Below are positions 46,460 through 56,126 of a stretch of DNA of 64,000 nt, one piece after another. The translations under genes were made by a program, and so were the position numbers. The stretch is from positions 1,364,001 to 1,428,000 of the forward strand of contig NZ_CP062500.1 of NCBI RefSeq assembly GCF_014879975.1, in the 5' to 3' direction. Under the pieces are notes generated by a model. The model made no database searches. It was not told the origin of the DNA and saw only the letters and a program-made list of their open reading frames with translations. Position 1 is the first letter of the stretch. Each line of letters opens with the position of its first letter. The DNA comes from Vibrio bathopelagicus. GTDB taxonomy: Bacteria > Pseudomonadota > Gammaproteobacteria > Enterobacterales > Vibrionaceae.

Positions 46460-47512
46460 ATGAGTGAGTTAAAAACGAAACAGGTCTTTGATGAACCGTT
46501 GAAGACCTCTTTCGATGAGCCGGATAAGAATGAAGTTAGTCCAGACTTGGGCGCCCAACAGTTATTCACAGAACAAGAGAAATTTGTCCCCGCCGCGCCA
46601 CAAGTGGAAACCGACCTTGATGGTGAAGCTGAGCAGCAACTGGAACAAGTGATTCGACCGAGCAAAAAGAAGAAGTGGTTTGGAACGGGCTTACTTGTCG
46701 CTTTCTCCGGTTTAGTGGGTTGGCAAGCGATTGACTCTGTAATTACTGCTATTCAAACCGCTGACTGGTTAGCTTTAGGTTGGGCAGGCTTCATCGCTGC
46801 CATTGCTTCATTGGGTTTAGGCGCAATAGGCAAAGAGCTGTGGAAGCTGCGTTCGCTGAAAGACCATTTCAGTGTGCAAGAGCAGAGTGAAGAACTGTTA
46901 AAAAGCCAGAGCGTTGGTAAAGGCAAAGCGTTCTGTGAAAATATTGCCAAGCAGGGCGGTATAGTCGCTGAGTCTCCTTCGTATGATAAGTGGCGAAACA
47001 GTATTAACCCAGCGCACAGCGATGCTGAAGTGTTGGATATGTACGATGCGTTGGTCGTGAGTCAACAAGATAAAGTAGCCACCCAAATTGTAACTAAGTT
47101 CTCTACGGAATCGGCGGCCTTGGTTGCTGTGAGCCCATTAGCGGCAGCAGATATGTTGCTGGTGGCGTGGCGTAATTTCACCATGATAGACAAGCTTGCC
47201 GACGTCTATGGCATTGAGCTTGGCTATTGGTCTCGCATTAAGTTGTTCAAGTTGGTGTTAATCAACATGGCAGCGGCAGGGGCGAGTGAGTTGGCGATTG
47301 ATGCGAGCATGGACTTAGTCTCGATGGATCTTGCGGGTAAAGTATCAGCAAGAGCAGGACAAGGTCTTGGTGTTGGTATTCTTACTGCACGTCTCGGGTT
47401 GAAAGCGATGTCATTGCTTCGACCTATGCCTTGGCACAATGATCGAAAAGTAAAATTATCAGACCTCCGCAAAGCCGTCCTTTCTGAAATAAAGCGCATT
47501 ACGCTGAAATAA
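46460..47512 (+). CDS. ycjF: YcjF-like membrane protein (UPF0283)
   Basis: A 350-residue protein: acidic soluble N-terminus (1-70), two membrane helices (about 73-95 and 98-120, [20 protein letters not shown] and [19 protein letters not shown]), and a helical C-terminal part with [20 protein letters not shown] and [22 protein letters not shown], typical of YcjF. The start is the ATG at 46460 with GAGG upstream, 14 bases after the ycjX stop; an earlier frame start lies inside ycjX. The pair probably works together at the membrane. Confidence 0.9.
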   Translation: MSELKTKQVFDEPLKTSFDEPDKNEVSPDLGAQQLFTEQEKFVPAAPQVETDLDGEAEQQLEQVIRPSKKKKWFGTGLLVAFSGLVGWQAIDSVITAIQTADWLALGWAGFIAAIASLGLGAIGKELWKLRSLKDHFSVQEQSEELLKSQSVGKGKAFCENIAKQGGIVAESPSYDKWRNSINPAHSDAEVLDMYDALVVSQQDKVATQIVTKFSTESAALVAVSPLAAADMLLVAWRNFTMIDKLADVYGIELGYWSRIKLFKLVLINMAAAGASELAIDASMDLVSMDLAGKVSARAGQGLGVGILTARLGLKAMSLLRPMPWHNDRKVKLSDLRKAVLSEIKRITLK

Positions 47513-47583
47513 AGTGGACTGCTTATCTATAAGCGAACGACTTACCAATAAAATGCACGATACTGAGTAGTTTACGAGCGAAG

Positions 47584-47601
47584 AGTAAACATATGTTTAC
47601 T
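47584..47601. promoter_or_regulatory. TyrR-box-like palindrome upstream of tyrR
   Basis: AGTAAA-CATATG-TTTACT matches the E. coli TyrR box TGTAAA-N6-TTTACA at 10 of 12 positions. It sits in a longer perfect palindrome (47581-47604), about 75 bp before the tyrR start. Autorepression of tyrR is known in E. coli. The palindrome could instead terminate ycjF, since CTTCTT follows. Confidence 0.6.
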
Positions 47602-47675
47602 CTTCTTCTTGACTGAACTTAGAGCTTAATTCACACTACTGTCAACTTATCCTGACACCTATAATAGGACTATTT

Positions 47676-49220
47676 GTGCGTCTTGAAGTATTGTGTGAAG
47701 ACAGACTCGGCTTAACGCGTGAGTTGCTCGATATCTTGGCCTCAAAAAGCATTGATTTAAGAGGAATCGAAATTGATGTTAAAGGCATAATTTACCTAAA
47801 CTGCCCTGATATTAATTTTGATGCTTTTAGTGAACTTATGGCTGAAATTCGCCGAATTTCAGGTGTGAAGGATGTACGTAAAATCCAATTTATGCCGAGC
47901 GAAAGGCATAATACCGAACTGATTGCTCTGCTTGCTAACCTGCCAGATCCCGTGATTGCGATTGACCTTAAAGGCTCAGTCGACATGGCGAACCACGCTG
48001 CATTGAACCTATTCGGCAAGCAAGAAGACGAAGTCATCGGTGAGCCGCTAGCGACGTTTGTTCCTAGCTTTAACTTTGCTCGCTGGATCGAAGGCGATGT
48101 GACGCGCCATCGTGAAGTCGTGGTGTTAGAAGGTTTGGACTTCTCTATCGAGATACTGCCGATTTATCTTGGTGGTGACGTTAACGAAGCGGTGTTGGCG
48201 AGCGCAGTAATGACGATTCGTTCTTGTAATCAAGAGATGAACTCGCCAGATTCAATCCCTGAACAGAACAACCTAGGTTTTGAACACTTTGTTGGTGTCT
48301 CTAATCGCCATAAAGCCTTGATCAGCCAAGCTAAGAAATTGGCTATGCTGGATCAGCCTCTACTTATTGAAGGGGACACAGGTACGGGCAAAGAGATGTT
48401 GGCTAAAGCCTGTCATAACCGTTCGAACCGAGCGTCTTTCCCATTTTTGATTTTAAGCTGTGCATCAATGCCTGATGACGTGGCTGAAACTGAGTTGTTT
48501 GGTCATGCTCCGGGTTCATTCAATCATGAACAAGGTCATAAAGGCATTTTCGAACAAGCGAATGGCGGCACAGTATTTTTAGATGAAATTGGCGAAATGA
48601 GCCCACACCTACAAATCAAACTGCTGCGTTTCCTTCAAGATGGTTCATTCCGACGCGTAGGCGAAGAAGAAGAGATGCACGCTGATGTGCGCATTATCGC
48701 TTCAACACGTCACCGCCTTTCTGAATTAGCAGACTCAGGTTCATTCCGTGAAGATTTGTTCTACCGTTTAAACGTTTTGACTCTGTCTATTCCGGCACTG
48801 CGCGAACGCTCAAACGATGTGGCACCGTTGTTGGAACTCTTTGTCGCGAAATACGCACAGCAATTGGGTATGTTAAAACCAAAACTGACGGTAGAACTAA
48901 TCGATCAGTTGGGTAACTACCAATGGCCGGGCAACATCCGTCAACTTGATAATATGGTGCTTCGTGCATTGACTGAGCTGGATTCGGACACGTTAACCGT
49001 TGAGCAATTCCACTTGCCTCAACTTGAAACTATGACGGCAGGAATGGCGAACTTAAGTTTAGACGGTTCACTCGATGAGATCATGAAAGACTACGAGTCG
49101 CAGATTCTAGAGAAGCTGTATCAGTCGTTCCCATCGAGCCGTAAGCTAGCAAAACGTTTGAATGTTTCTCACACTTCGATTGCGAACAAACTTCGCGATT
49201 ACGGTATCAGAAAGAACTGA
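47676..49220 (+). CDS. tyrR: TyrR, aromatic amino acid regulator
   Basis: A 514-residue regulator: ACT domain (1-75, RLEVLCEDRLGLTRELLDIL), PAS domain (about 80-190), AAA+ domain (about 205-430, Walker A GDTGTGKE) and a C-terminal helix-turn-helix (SSRKLAKRLNVSHTSIANKL). The sigma-54 contact motif GAFTGA is absent (GHAPGSFNHEQG instead), as in E. coli TyrR, which works on sigma-70 promoters. Tyr, Phe and Trp are the effectors. The start is GTG with AGGA seven bases upstream, matching the MRLEV start of TyrR. A TyrR-box-like site lies upstream. Confidence 0.95.
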   Translation: MRLEVLCEDRLGLTRELLDILASKSIDLRGIEIDVKGIIYLNCPDINFDAFSELMAEIRRISGVKDVRKIQFMPSERHNTELIALLANLPDPVIAIDLKGSVDMANHAALNLFGKQEDEVIGEPLATFVPSFNFARWIEGDVTRHREVVVLEGLDFSIEILPIYLGGDVNEAVLASAVMTIRSCNQEMNSPDSIPEQNNLGFEHFVGVSNRHKALISQAKKLAMLDQPLLIEGDTGTGKEMLAKACHNRSNRASFPFLILSCASMPDDVAETELFGHAPGSFNHEQGHKGIFEQANGGTVFLDEIGEMSPHLQIKLLRFLQDGSFRRVGEEEEMHADVRIIASTRHRLSELADSGSFREDLFYRLNVLTLSIPALRERSNDVAPLLELFVAKYAQQLGMLKPKLTVELIDQLGNYQWPGNIRQLDNMVLRALTELDSDTLTVEQFHLPQLETMTAGMANLSLDGSLDEIMKDYESQILEKLYQSFPSSRKLAKRLNVSHTSIANKLRDYGIRKN

Positions 49221-49325
49221 TTGAGCCCGTTTAGTAAACTCTATTGAGTAAGTAAATGGTCTTGAGCAAATAAACAAAAAGACTAGTAACGAAACAAGAC
49301 CAGTTAACGGAAGAAGAACAAGCGA

Positions 49326-49913
49326 ATGGAAGATCTGAGCACACCAGAGCGTATTTATAAGCGCGATGGCAATCTGATTCTAAGAACCGCTGAAATCGAC
49401 GACGCGGCGATGATCAGTGAGTACTTTCAGGTTAATAAAGAATACCTAAAGCCTTGGGAACCGATTCGTGAAGCGGTTTTCTTTGAAAGAGCCGGATGGG
49501 CGCAACGACTGATTAAGCTGAACGAGCTTCATAAAATGGGGCTAGGCTATTACTGTTTGCTTATTAATGATGACACCAACGAAATGTTGGGCACCATTTC
49601 ATTCAGCAATCTGTCTCGATTCCCTTTCTATGCGTGTAATGTCGGCTATTCGATTGCTGAAAGTGCACAAGGCCACGGCTACATGCGCAGGGGCTTAAGC
49701 ATGGCAAAGGACTATATGTTTGATGTTCAGAACATGCATCGTTTGATGGCGGGTTATATGCCCCATAATGAGCGCAGCGCTGGTGTGTTGGAACATTTAG
49801 GTTTTGTTCGTGAAGGCTTTGCCAAAGATTATTTGCAGATCAACGGTAAATGGGAAGACCATATACTGACTGCATTAATTAACCCGAATTGGGAAGATAG
49901 GCGTGCTGTGTAG
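49326..49913 (+). CDS. rimJ: RimJ-type GNAT N-acetyltransferase
   Basis: A 195-residue acetyltransferase of the RimJ/RimL group. The GNAT core runs over about residues 15-170, with the acetyl-CoA-binding stretch SAQGHGYMRRGLSMAKDY and NERSAGVLEHLGFVREGFAKDYLQINGKWEDH. RimJ acetylates the N-terminus of ribosomal protein S5. The length and C-terminal motif fit RimJ best, but related enzymes of this subfamily have other targets. Confidence 0.85.
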   Translation: MEDLSTPERIYKRDGNLILRTAEIDDAAMISEYFQVNKEYLKPWEPIREAVFFERAGWAQRLIKLNELHKMGLGYYCLLINDDTNEMLGTISFSNLSRFPFYACNVGYSIAESAQGHGYMRRGLSMAKDYMFDVQNMHRLMAGYMPHNERSAGVLEHLGFVREGFAKDYLQINGKWEDHILTALINPNWEDRRAV

Positions 49914-50064
49914 AGGCTAATAGTCATTAAGCGTAAGTATCAATTAAACGTAAATACAGATTTAGAGGCAGTGACGAACACAGATAAAATGAAACCGTCA
50001 CTGTATCAAAAGAGCATATAGGCATGGAAATCCATAAGCCTAAGAAGAAATTTGAGGAATTTTG

Positions 50065-50538
50065 ATGTCATATACAACTTTGGACGAATACCAAAGAAAA
50101 TGGATTTTTACTCACCAGTCGATGCCATTACCAGCAGAGGACTTGGAAAAGATTAAACCAATGACACAGGCAAGGGCGTCTCAGTTTTGGAAAGAGAATG
50201 TAAGCCCTCAAAGCCCTGATGCTGAAAGACTTAGCTCGCAAGACTGGCCGAGCAAGGCATCTAACTGGAATGAAGAGATCAGCTGGATGGCAAATTGGGA
50301 AGCCGATGAGCCTGAAATGCCAGAAGAGATCCTTAACTTCATTGATTGGCAAGATGACGTAACTGTTTATTTTTGTTATGAAAAATATAATATTCTTGAA
50401 ACTAAGTGGTCGGTTTTTAAGAAGCACTGGAAGAACTTTTTGTTCTACGATGATGGCCCAATTTTGCTAGGTCGCCGTCGCTCTGAAGCACTTTGGTTTG
50501 CAACAAACGGTACCGTTAAAATTGGTAACCGAGCTTAA
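50065..50538 (+). CDS. DUF2947-like protein
   Basis: A 157-residue acidic, tryptophan-rich soluble protein (WKENVSP, SWMANWEADEPEMPEEI, WSVFKKHWKNFLF). It resembles the DUF2947 family, whose function is unknown to me. The ATG at 50065 has GAGGAA about six bases upstream; a TTG immediately before it is in frame but not needed. It is a single-gene unit ending in a strong terminator. Confidence 0.72.
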   Translation: MSYTTLDEYQRKWIFTHQSMPLPAEDLEKIKPMTQARASQFWKENVSPQSPDAERLSSQDWPSKASNWNEEISWMANWEADEPEMPEEILNFIDWQDDVTVYFCYEKYNILETKWSVFKKHWKNFLFYDDGPILLGRRRSEALWFATNGTVKIGNRA

Positions 50539-50582
50539 GTAAGATATTAGTTAATCAAGCCAATGTTGGACAAATGATTGAT

Positions 50583-50612
50583 AAAAAGCGAGCTCTGAGC
50601 TCGCTTTTTTTG
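50583..50612 (+). terminator. Terminator after the DUF2947-like gene
   Basis: AAAAAGCGAGCT-CTG-AGCTCGCTTTTT followed by more T. Confidence 0.93.
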
Positions 50613-50794
50613 TACATAAAGATCGTCGAGGATCATTGATAAATACACGCCACTTTAAGCCGAGTTCTGATGAGGTTTTTCGTTAGCTTAGAGCTAGTAA
50701 TTTTCGAAATTGAGATCGCTATCTCATTGGCTTAGTTGAAGTTTTGTGGGTTTGGGTTATCTTTATAGTACTGCCTTAGTGGAGGTGAAGTATT

Positions 50795-51010
50795 ATGATT
50801 TGGGATACTCTCGAACGTGTAAATAAACTTCGCAAGGAAGCAATGGAGGATCCAGAGTTTTTGGATTCGGCAAAAATGCATGAGCAATGGCTTTTAAGCG
50901 AAACTCATAATCAATCTAAGAATGGAGAAAAAGAGAAGAAACCGAAAAAGTTAGCAGATATTTATGAAAACACCGAATTTCCTATCAACCCAACCGGAAC
51001 GAAACATTAA
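50795..51010 (+). CDS. Small soluble protein of unknown function
   Basis: A 71-residue charged protein with many Lys and Glu residues (NGEKEKKPKKLADIYENTEF). No signal or membrane segment is present. A strong GGAGGTGA ribosome-binding site six bases before the ATG makes translation likely. It is convergent with the Hsp70 operon and shares its terminator. No function is suggested. Confidence 0.65.
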   Translation: MIWDTLERVNKLRKEAMEDPEFLDSAKMHEQWLLSETHNQSKNGEKEKKPKKLADIYENTEFPINPTGTKH

Positions 51011-51092
51011 TAATGATTAACTGCAATACGGCTAAGGCTCTTAACCAAAAAGCGATAAGTCGACGACACATACCAGCCTTAAGCCACCAATA

Positions 51093-51128
51093 AAAAAGCC
51101 ACTTTCAACGAACCGAAAGTGGCTTTTT
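51093..51128. terminator. Terminator between the 71-residue gene and the Hsp70 operon
   Basis: 14-bp stem AAAAAGCCACTTTC / GAAAGTGGCTTTTT with an eight-base loop, symmetric flanks. Confidence 0.92.
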
Positions 51129-51182
51129 CTTTTCTCGTTAGCTTCTTTACTCATTAACAACTAAAGCTAATCGTTTTTAAAG

Positions 51183-54023
51183 CTAGCTATTGATTAGGCT
51201 TAAACCGCTTGGTAATGCATCACCAAATACACGCTTAGACTCGCTCTCAGAAAGCTCAGTGACTTCACTTACTAGCGTTAGCCAAGACTCTGGCACCTTG
51301 CTTTGCTTTAATTTTTCAAGAATCTGAGCACGGTAGTCATCAGATATATCGAACTGTCGGTCACCCGTCTTACGACAAATCATCACAGCCGCGAAGGCAA
51401 TCATCTGCTCTTTCTGCCAATTCTGGTCAAGTAGCTTTGGTAACCACTGTTCTGCTTGCTCTCTTGGAATGACGCTGTGTTGGCTTCCGTATAAAGGTGT
51501 ACGAGATGCTAAGCGACCCAGAGCCCACCAGTGAGCTTGTTCAAACTGATTATGGTTAATCGCTTTGCTTAAGAACCAAGTCGCTAATAGAACCTTATCT
51601 TCCACTTCAAGTTGCTCAAGTGACGCAGCTAATCTCACCATGGCTTCATAGCCGTTGTCTTGCGCATCTTTAGCTGTCTTAGGGTTCTTCATTGCACCTG
51701 GGTGAAGGTACTTCGCAATGTCAGCCAAGATGGTTTCTTGCTGTTCCTGATTTAAGCCACCTGCAACACGACGCCAGAATACCCACCAGTCTGTCCAACC
51801 TTGGTGGTTCTGGAACTGGATATTCTGTTGGTAAAGGCCCCAAATTTGTTCGATACGCCATGAGTCCGTTGGATCACCAAAGCCAGGACGCAGCGAGTAA
51901 CCCGCTAAACGTAGCCAGTTCTTCTCGTGTGCTTCTGAGCGACGACGACGTTTGCGACCTAATGAGAAGCTATCGAATAAGTGACGAAGGGTCGTGAAGT
52001 CCCACTCATCGCGTTTACCGAGTCGTTTCTCAAGATCTTTGGCCAGTGTTTTGATCTCTTTAGACTCAGCACTTTTCTTGTTGCCGCTGTACAGACGAGA
52101 AATCAAATCCTTACACTCATCCAATCTTGGATGAAGTTTAGAGTTGTCGGATTCATCGCCTTGCTTGTTTCTGACTTCGAACTCAAGCAACCAACGCTTA
52201 GCGTCATCTTCCGTACTCACACACTCCATTTTCAATGTGCCGACTTCGGTTAATTGACAAGCGAGCAATACTTCAACGCGCTCCTTTTGGTTGGCTTGAA
52301 GCTCTGCAGTACCAGACCCTTCCAGCGTAGAAATATAAGGTGGAAGAGGGGAGAACAAGTCAGCATCGACATTGACCATCACACCATTTTGAATGGCGGT
52401 GTCATGAGCAATTTGATCGTGCGTTGAAGTCAGTAGATTGAAACGGACCGGCTCACCCAAAGTCAGTGAGAAACGACGGCTGTTCAAACGTATTTCTTGG
52501 CCTTCTTCTGTCCCTTTGGCAAGCAGACAAAGTGCTTTGCCCATCTTGTTCTTTTCTTGTAGATGTAAGAAGTAAGAACGAGCCGCACCGCCACCGATTT
52601 TCAGTTGCGCACCACGGCGAGCTTTGCCAAAGGCCACGGCGCCCAATGCCACAGACCAATCCGGATGAGGGTTATCTAGGACGGTGATTGGCGCACCATT
52701 CCAATTGCCAAGTAACTGAGTAATACGTTCAGTGACAAGCTCACTGTTGAACACACCACCATTGAGTAGCACACCGACAGGTATTGCTGGTTTTGTCTCA
52801 TCAAATTCGATTGCACTGGATTTCTCTAGTGCCGCTTTTGATACTTGCTGGTGTGTTGCTAGGAATTCGGCAACGTGCTTACTTACAGCAGGATCTGCTG
52901 CGTAGGGTAGGCCGAACTCTACAACCGCGCTGCGGCGTTTGTCTGGCACTTCAGTGAACTCAGAAAGTGGGAAGAAACCTTCTAGTGCGATCTGGTGAAC
53001 TTCTTGTTTGGTTAAACCAATACTCTTCGTACCGCCAAGCAGTTTTGAACCGCCGCCCAGCATGGTGATCTTCACATCGTCTGGCGCATTAGCAGAAAGC
53101 AGGCTCTCTTTTGCGGCGCGAGTCTGTTGAATCAGTTTAGTCAGGCTAGACGCATTCAACTTTTTGTTTTGATTGAAGCGTTGCTCTGCAAGGTGAGCAA
53201 GGGCCAAATCGAGGTTATCACCGCCGAGCATTAAGTGTTCACCAACGCCAATACGGTCGAGGGCGAGTTCTTGGTCGTCGCCATTATTCGAGTTGAAGCT
53301 TGCTTCGATCAAACTTAAATCGGTGGTACCACCGCCGACATCACACACTAGAATCAGCGGGATCTGTTGAAGTTCGTCTGCAGCGGTTTGTTGGTGACGT
53401 GCATACCAGTCATAACAAACGGCTTGTGGCTCTTCGAGTAACAGAATCTTACCTAAGCCCGCCAGTTCTGCCGCTTCGAGTGTCAGCTTACGTGCTGTCT
53501 CATCGAATGAAGCGGGAACAGTCACTACAACGTCTTGGTCTTCAAGCTTGTTGCTTGGGTTGCGGTAGTTCCATGCTTGACGGATGTGGTTGAGGTAGCT
53601 TGCGCTTGCAACAACAGGAGACACCTTATCGACGTCAGTTGCGCCTGCCCAAGGCAGAATGTCGGAGTTACGATCAACCGCTTGGTGAGATAACCAGCTC
53701 TTAGCACTGGATACTTGGCGGCCTTCGACTTTTGCGCCCAGTTCGCGCGCCCATTCACCTACGATGACGTTTTGAATATCACCTTCAACCAAGCTCGGTT
53801 CCCAAGGCATGGTGAGATCGGAAGGAGAGATCTGACCTTGTGCCGGATGGTAACGAAATGAAGGAAGTAACGGTTTACGAACCACTTCACCGGGGCCGAT
53901 GAGTTGGTCAATATCGAAAAGTGAAACGGGAGCATGTTGTAGGTCGTCGTTGATTTCACAGTAGGCAACCACAGTGTTGGTTGTGCCTAAGTCAATACCG
54001 ACTAAAAAACGAGGAGATGCCAT
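51183..54023 (-). CDS. Large non-canonical Hsp70 with DUF3731-type C-terminus
   Basis: A 946-residue protein whose first ~480 residues are an Hsp70 ATPase domain: GIDLGTTNTVVAYCE (phosphate 1), VCDVGGGTTDLSLIE (phosphate 2) and LNGGVFNSELVTERI (adenosine). The rest does not look like the DnaK substrate-binding domain; it is largely helical (about 600-900, with WWVFWRRVAGGLNQEQQ) and resembles DUF3731. It is not DnaK, HscA or HscC. It follows a second Hsp70 and a DUF2760 gene on the same strand, with a hairpin in the 138-bp gap. AAGG seven bases upstream supports the start. Client and role are unknown. Confidence 0.85.
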   Translation of the reverse strand: MASPRFLVGIDLGTTNTVVAYCEINDDLQHAPVSLFDIDQLIGPGEVVRKPLLPSFRYHPAQGQISPSDLTMPWEPSLVEGDIQNVIVGEWARELGAKVEGRQVSSAKSWLSHQAVDRNSDILPWAGATDVDKVSPVVASASYLNHIRQAWNYRNPSNKLEDQDVVVTVPASFDETARKLTLEAAELAGLGKILLLEEPQAVCYDWYARHQQTAADELQQIPLILVCDVGGGTTDLSLIEASFNSNNGDDQELALDRIGVGEHLMLGGDNLDLALAHLAEQRFNQNKKLNASSLTKLIQQTRAAKESLLSANAPDDVKITMLGGGSKLLGGTKSIGLTKQEVHQIALEGFFPLSEFTEVPDKRRSAVVEFGLPYAADPAVSKHVAEFLATHQQVSKAALEKSSAIEFDETKPAIPVGVLLNGGVFNSELVTERITQLLGNWNGAPITVLDNPHPDWSVALGAVAFGKARRGAQLKIGGGAARSYFLHLQEKNKMGKALCLLAKGTEEGQEIRLNSRRFSLTLGEPVRFNLLTSTHDQIAHDTAIQNGVMVNVDADLFSPLPPYISTLEGSGTAELQANQKERVEVLLACQLTEVGTLKMECVSTEDDAKRWLLEFEVRNKQGDESDNSKLHPRLDECKDLISRLYSGNKKSAESKEIKTLAKDLEKRLGKRDEWDFTTLRHLFDSFSLGRKRRRRSEAHEKNWLRLAGYSLRPGFGDPTDSWRIEQIWGLYQQNIQFQNHQGWTDWWVFWRRVAGGLNQEQQETILADIAKYLHPGAMKNPKTAKDAQDNGYEAMVRLAASLEQLEVEDKVLLATWFLSKAINHNQFEQAHWWALGRLASRTPLYGSQHSVIPREQAEQWLPKLLDQNWQKEQMIAFAAVMICRKTGDRQFDISDDYRAQILEKLKQSKVPESWLTLVSEVTELSESESKRVFGDALPSGLSLINS

Positions 54024-54131
54024 ACAAAACCTTATTCTGTCAAAGTGATGACCAGTTAATGGATAGTCTTGGTCTTATTATTGTCTTTGGAATGCTTTTA
54101 ATACAGGGCTAGGGAATCGCATTGATAAAGT

Positions 54132-54155
54132 AACGGCACCCGTTAAGGTGCCGTT
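54132..54155 (-). terminator. Hairpin between the two Hsp70 genes
   Basis: AACGGCACC-CGTTAA-GGTGCCGTT. It lies six bases after the stop of the first Hsp70. On the minus strand only ACTTTATC follows, so it may attenuate or protect the transcript rather than end it. Confidence 0.55.
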
Positions 54156-54161
54156 GATTCA

Positions 54162-56126
54162 TTATGCTTCTTCGTTTGAGTCGCTATTCGTATCTTCACG
54201 AACGTCGAACTCAACGTGCCATTTCTGACCATTGTCAGTGGCAATCGCTTCTAGGTATAACGTGCCTAATTCAGTAACGCGAGAAGCCAAAGTAACCGGA
54301 ACCACTTCACCTTCGCGACGGCCTTCAGAAACAGGCAGTGTCACTTGGATTTCCGGAAGTTCATCAAGCTCTTCTGGTGTCCAATGATCAAGGTGAGTAC
54401 CCGCTTCATCTTCACGGCGTGTAGTTGAACCGAAGAATTGGAAGTGAACAGGCTGGCCAATCACTAGACCAAACTCTTGGCTAGGCACTTGTACGCTTGA
54501 ACCTTCTTCCATACCAAATGGTGCAACACACAGTGCTTCCATAGGAGGAGCCATACCTGGGATTGCTGGCATCGCGCTCTCGATTCCTACGTAGTAAGAA
54601 GAGGCGATACCACCGCGGATACGAACGCCTTGACCACGACGTACAGCGCCGTAGTATGAAGCGCCGCTTGCAACCGCTAGGTCTAGGTCTAAGCCTGAAA
54701 GCTGTTTAGCAAATTCTGCATCAGCATTGATCAACCATTCGTTGATGGTGTCTGAAAGACGATCAGCAAGCAGGTTAGATTTTAGAACGCCACCATTGAA
54801 CAGGATCGCTGTTGGTTTGATGAAGTCTGCTGCAGGCGCTTCTGTACCTGGCATACCGGGCATGTTTGCAAACGGGTTGAAATCTTGCTGAGCCGTTTCA
54901 CTATTTCCAGAAAGCGCGTTCGCTTGCTTAGAAAGGAACGCGGCAATATGACGAGTGATGCCCGCATCTTGCGCGTAAGGCAAACCCATTTGAGTCAGTG
55001 CACCACGTGTCTTTTGTACTGGGTGCTCTGTCACAGCGACTTGTGGGAAGAAGCCATCAACCAATGTTTGTTGTACTTCTTGCTGAGTCAGTTCTGTTTT
55101 TAGTGTCGCGCCAAGTAGTTTAGAACCACGGCTAGGTACTACGATCGGCACAGATTGCAGTTCAGCGTCGTTAAGCAATGCTTCTTTCGCATCACGACAC
55201 GCGTGAGTCATAGCTTGAACTTGCCAAGGAGCCAATTCTTTGCCTTCTTGAGCCAGTTTCATTTTCAGACGGTAAGCGAGCGCCAAATCCATGTTGTCGC
55301 CGCCAAGTAGGATGTGTTCACCTACTGCGATACGGTTCAGACTTAGGTTGCCTTCATCTTGTGTTACTTCAACTAACGAAAGGTCAGTCGTACCACCACC
55401 GATATCGACAACAAGCACGATGTCGCCAACGTTCACTTCATCACGCCATGTGTCGTTGCTGTTATCAATCCAGCTGTAAAGAGCTGCTTGTGGCTCTTCT
55501 AGAAGCGTTAGGTGAGTGAAACCAACATTACGCGCAGCTTCAGCCGTTAGGTCACGAGCCGCAGGATCAAACGAAGCTGGAACGGTGATCGTTACATCTT
55601 GGTCTGCCAGTTTATGTTCTGGATTTGAGTGGTTCCAAGCGTCTTTAAGATGCTCAAGGTACAATTCAGTTGTCTTAAGCGGAGATACTTTTTCAACTTC
55701 CTCAGGGCTGCCTGCAGGAAGGAAAGCATCGCGACGGTTCACACCACCGTGGCATAACCAAGATTTTGCACTGGCGACCAAACGGATAGGGGTTTTAGAA
55801 CCAAGGTTACGAGCAATCGCACCCACTAGCGCTTTCGGCTCTGAAGACCAAGGCAGAACGCGAGAGCCCGCATTCATTTCATGTTCGTGTGGTTGGTATA
55901 GGAACGAGCCAAGTTGGCTGCGAGTTTCTACTGTACCAGGAGCCGTCAGTTGAGGGATTTGCATCACCTCTACGCGAGCATCTTCATTGCTTGTGTCGAT
56001 GTAAGACAAAACGCAGTGTGTGGTACCTAAATCGATACCAACACTGAACTTAGGTACCTGATGTTGCTCTTGAGAAGATAGTTCTTGTGAATGCATCTGC
56101 GATGATGGCTGAGTTTGGTGTTCCAT
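54162..56126 (-). CDS. Second non-canonical Hsp70-family protein
   Basis: A 654-residue Hsp70-like ATPase: GIDLGTTHCVLSYID, VVDIGGGTTDLSLVE and FNGGVLKSNLLADRL give the three nucleotide-binding motifs (within about 30-510). A Pro/Met-rich insert (PFANMPGMPGTEAPAADF) interrupts subdomain II and a short beta-rich tail (about 540-650) replaces the usual substrate-binding domain and lid. Its ATG overlaps the stop of the DUF2760 gene (TAATG), with GGTGGAG five bases upstream, so the two are translationally coupled. It is clearly paralogous to the 946-residue neighbour over the ATPase region. Confidence 0.87.
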   Translation of the reverse strand: MEHQTQPSSQMHSQELSSQEQHQVPKFSVGIDLGTTHCVLSYIDTSNEDARVEVMQIPQLTAPGTVETRSQLGSFLYQPHEHEMNAGSRVLPWSSEPKALVGAIARNLGSKTPIRLVASAKSWLCHGGVNRRDAFLPAGSPEEVEKVSPLKTTELYLEHLKDAWNHSNPEHKLADQDVTITVPASFDPAARDLTAEAARNVGFTHLTLLEEPQAALYSWIDNSNDTWRDEVNVGDIVLVVDIGGGTTDLSLVEVTQDEGNLSLNRIAVGEHILLGGDNMDLALAYRLKMKLAQEGKELAPWQVQAMTHACRDAKEALLNDAELQSVPIVVPSRGSKLLGATLKTELTQQEVQQTLVDGFFPQVAVTEHPVQKTRGALTQMGLPYAQDAGITRHIAAFLSKQANALSGNSETAQQDFNPFANMPGMPGTEAPAADFIKPTAILFNGGVLKSNLLADRLSDTINEWLINADAEFAKQLSGLDLDLAVASGASYYGAVRRGQGVRIRGGIASSYYVGIESAMPAIPGMAPPMEALCVAPFGMEEGSSVQVPSQEFGLVIGQPVHFQFFGSTTRREDEAGTHLDHWTPEELDELPEIQVTLPVSEGRREGEVVPVTLASRVTELGTLYLEAIATDNGQKWHVEFDVREDTNSDSNEEA

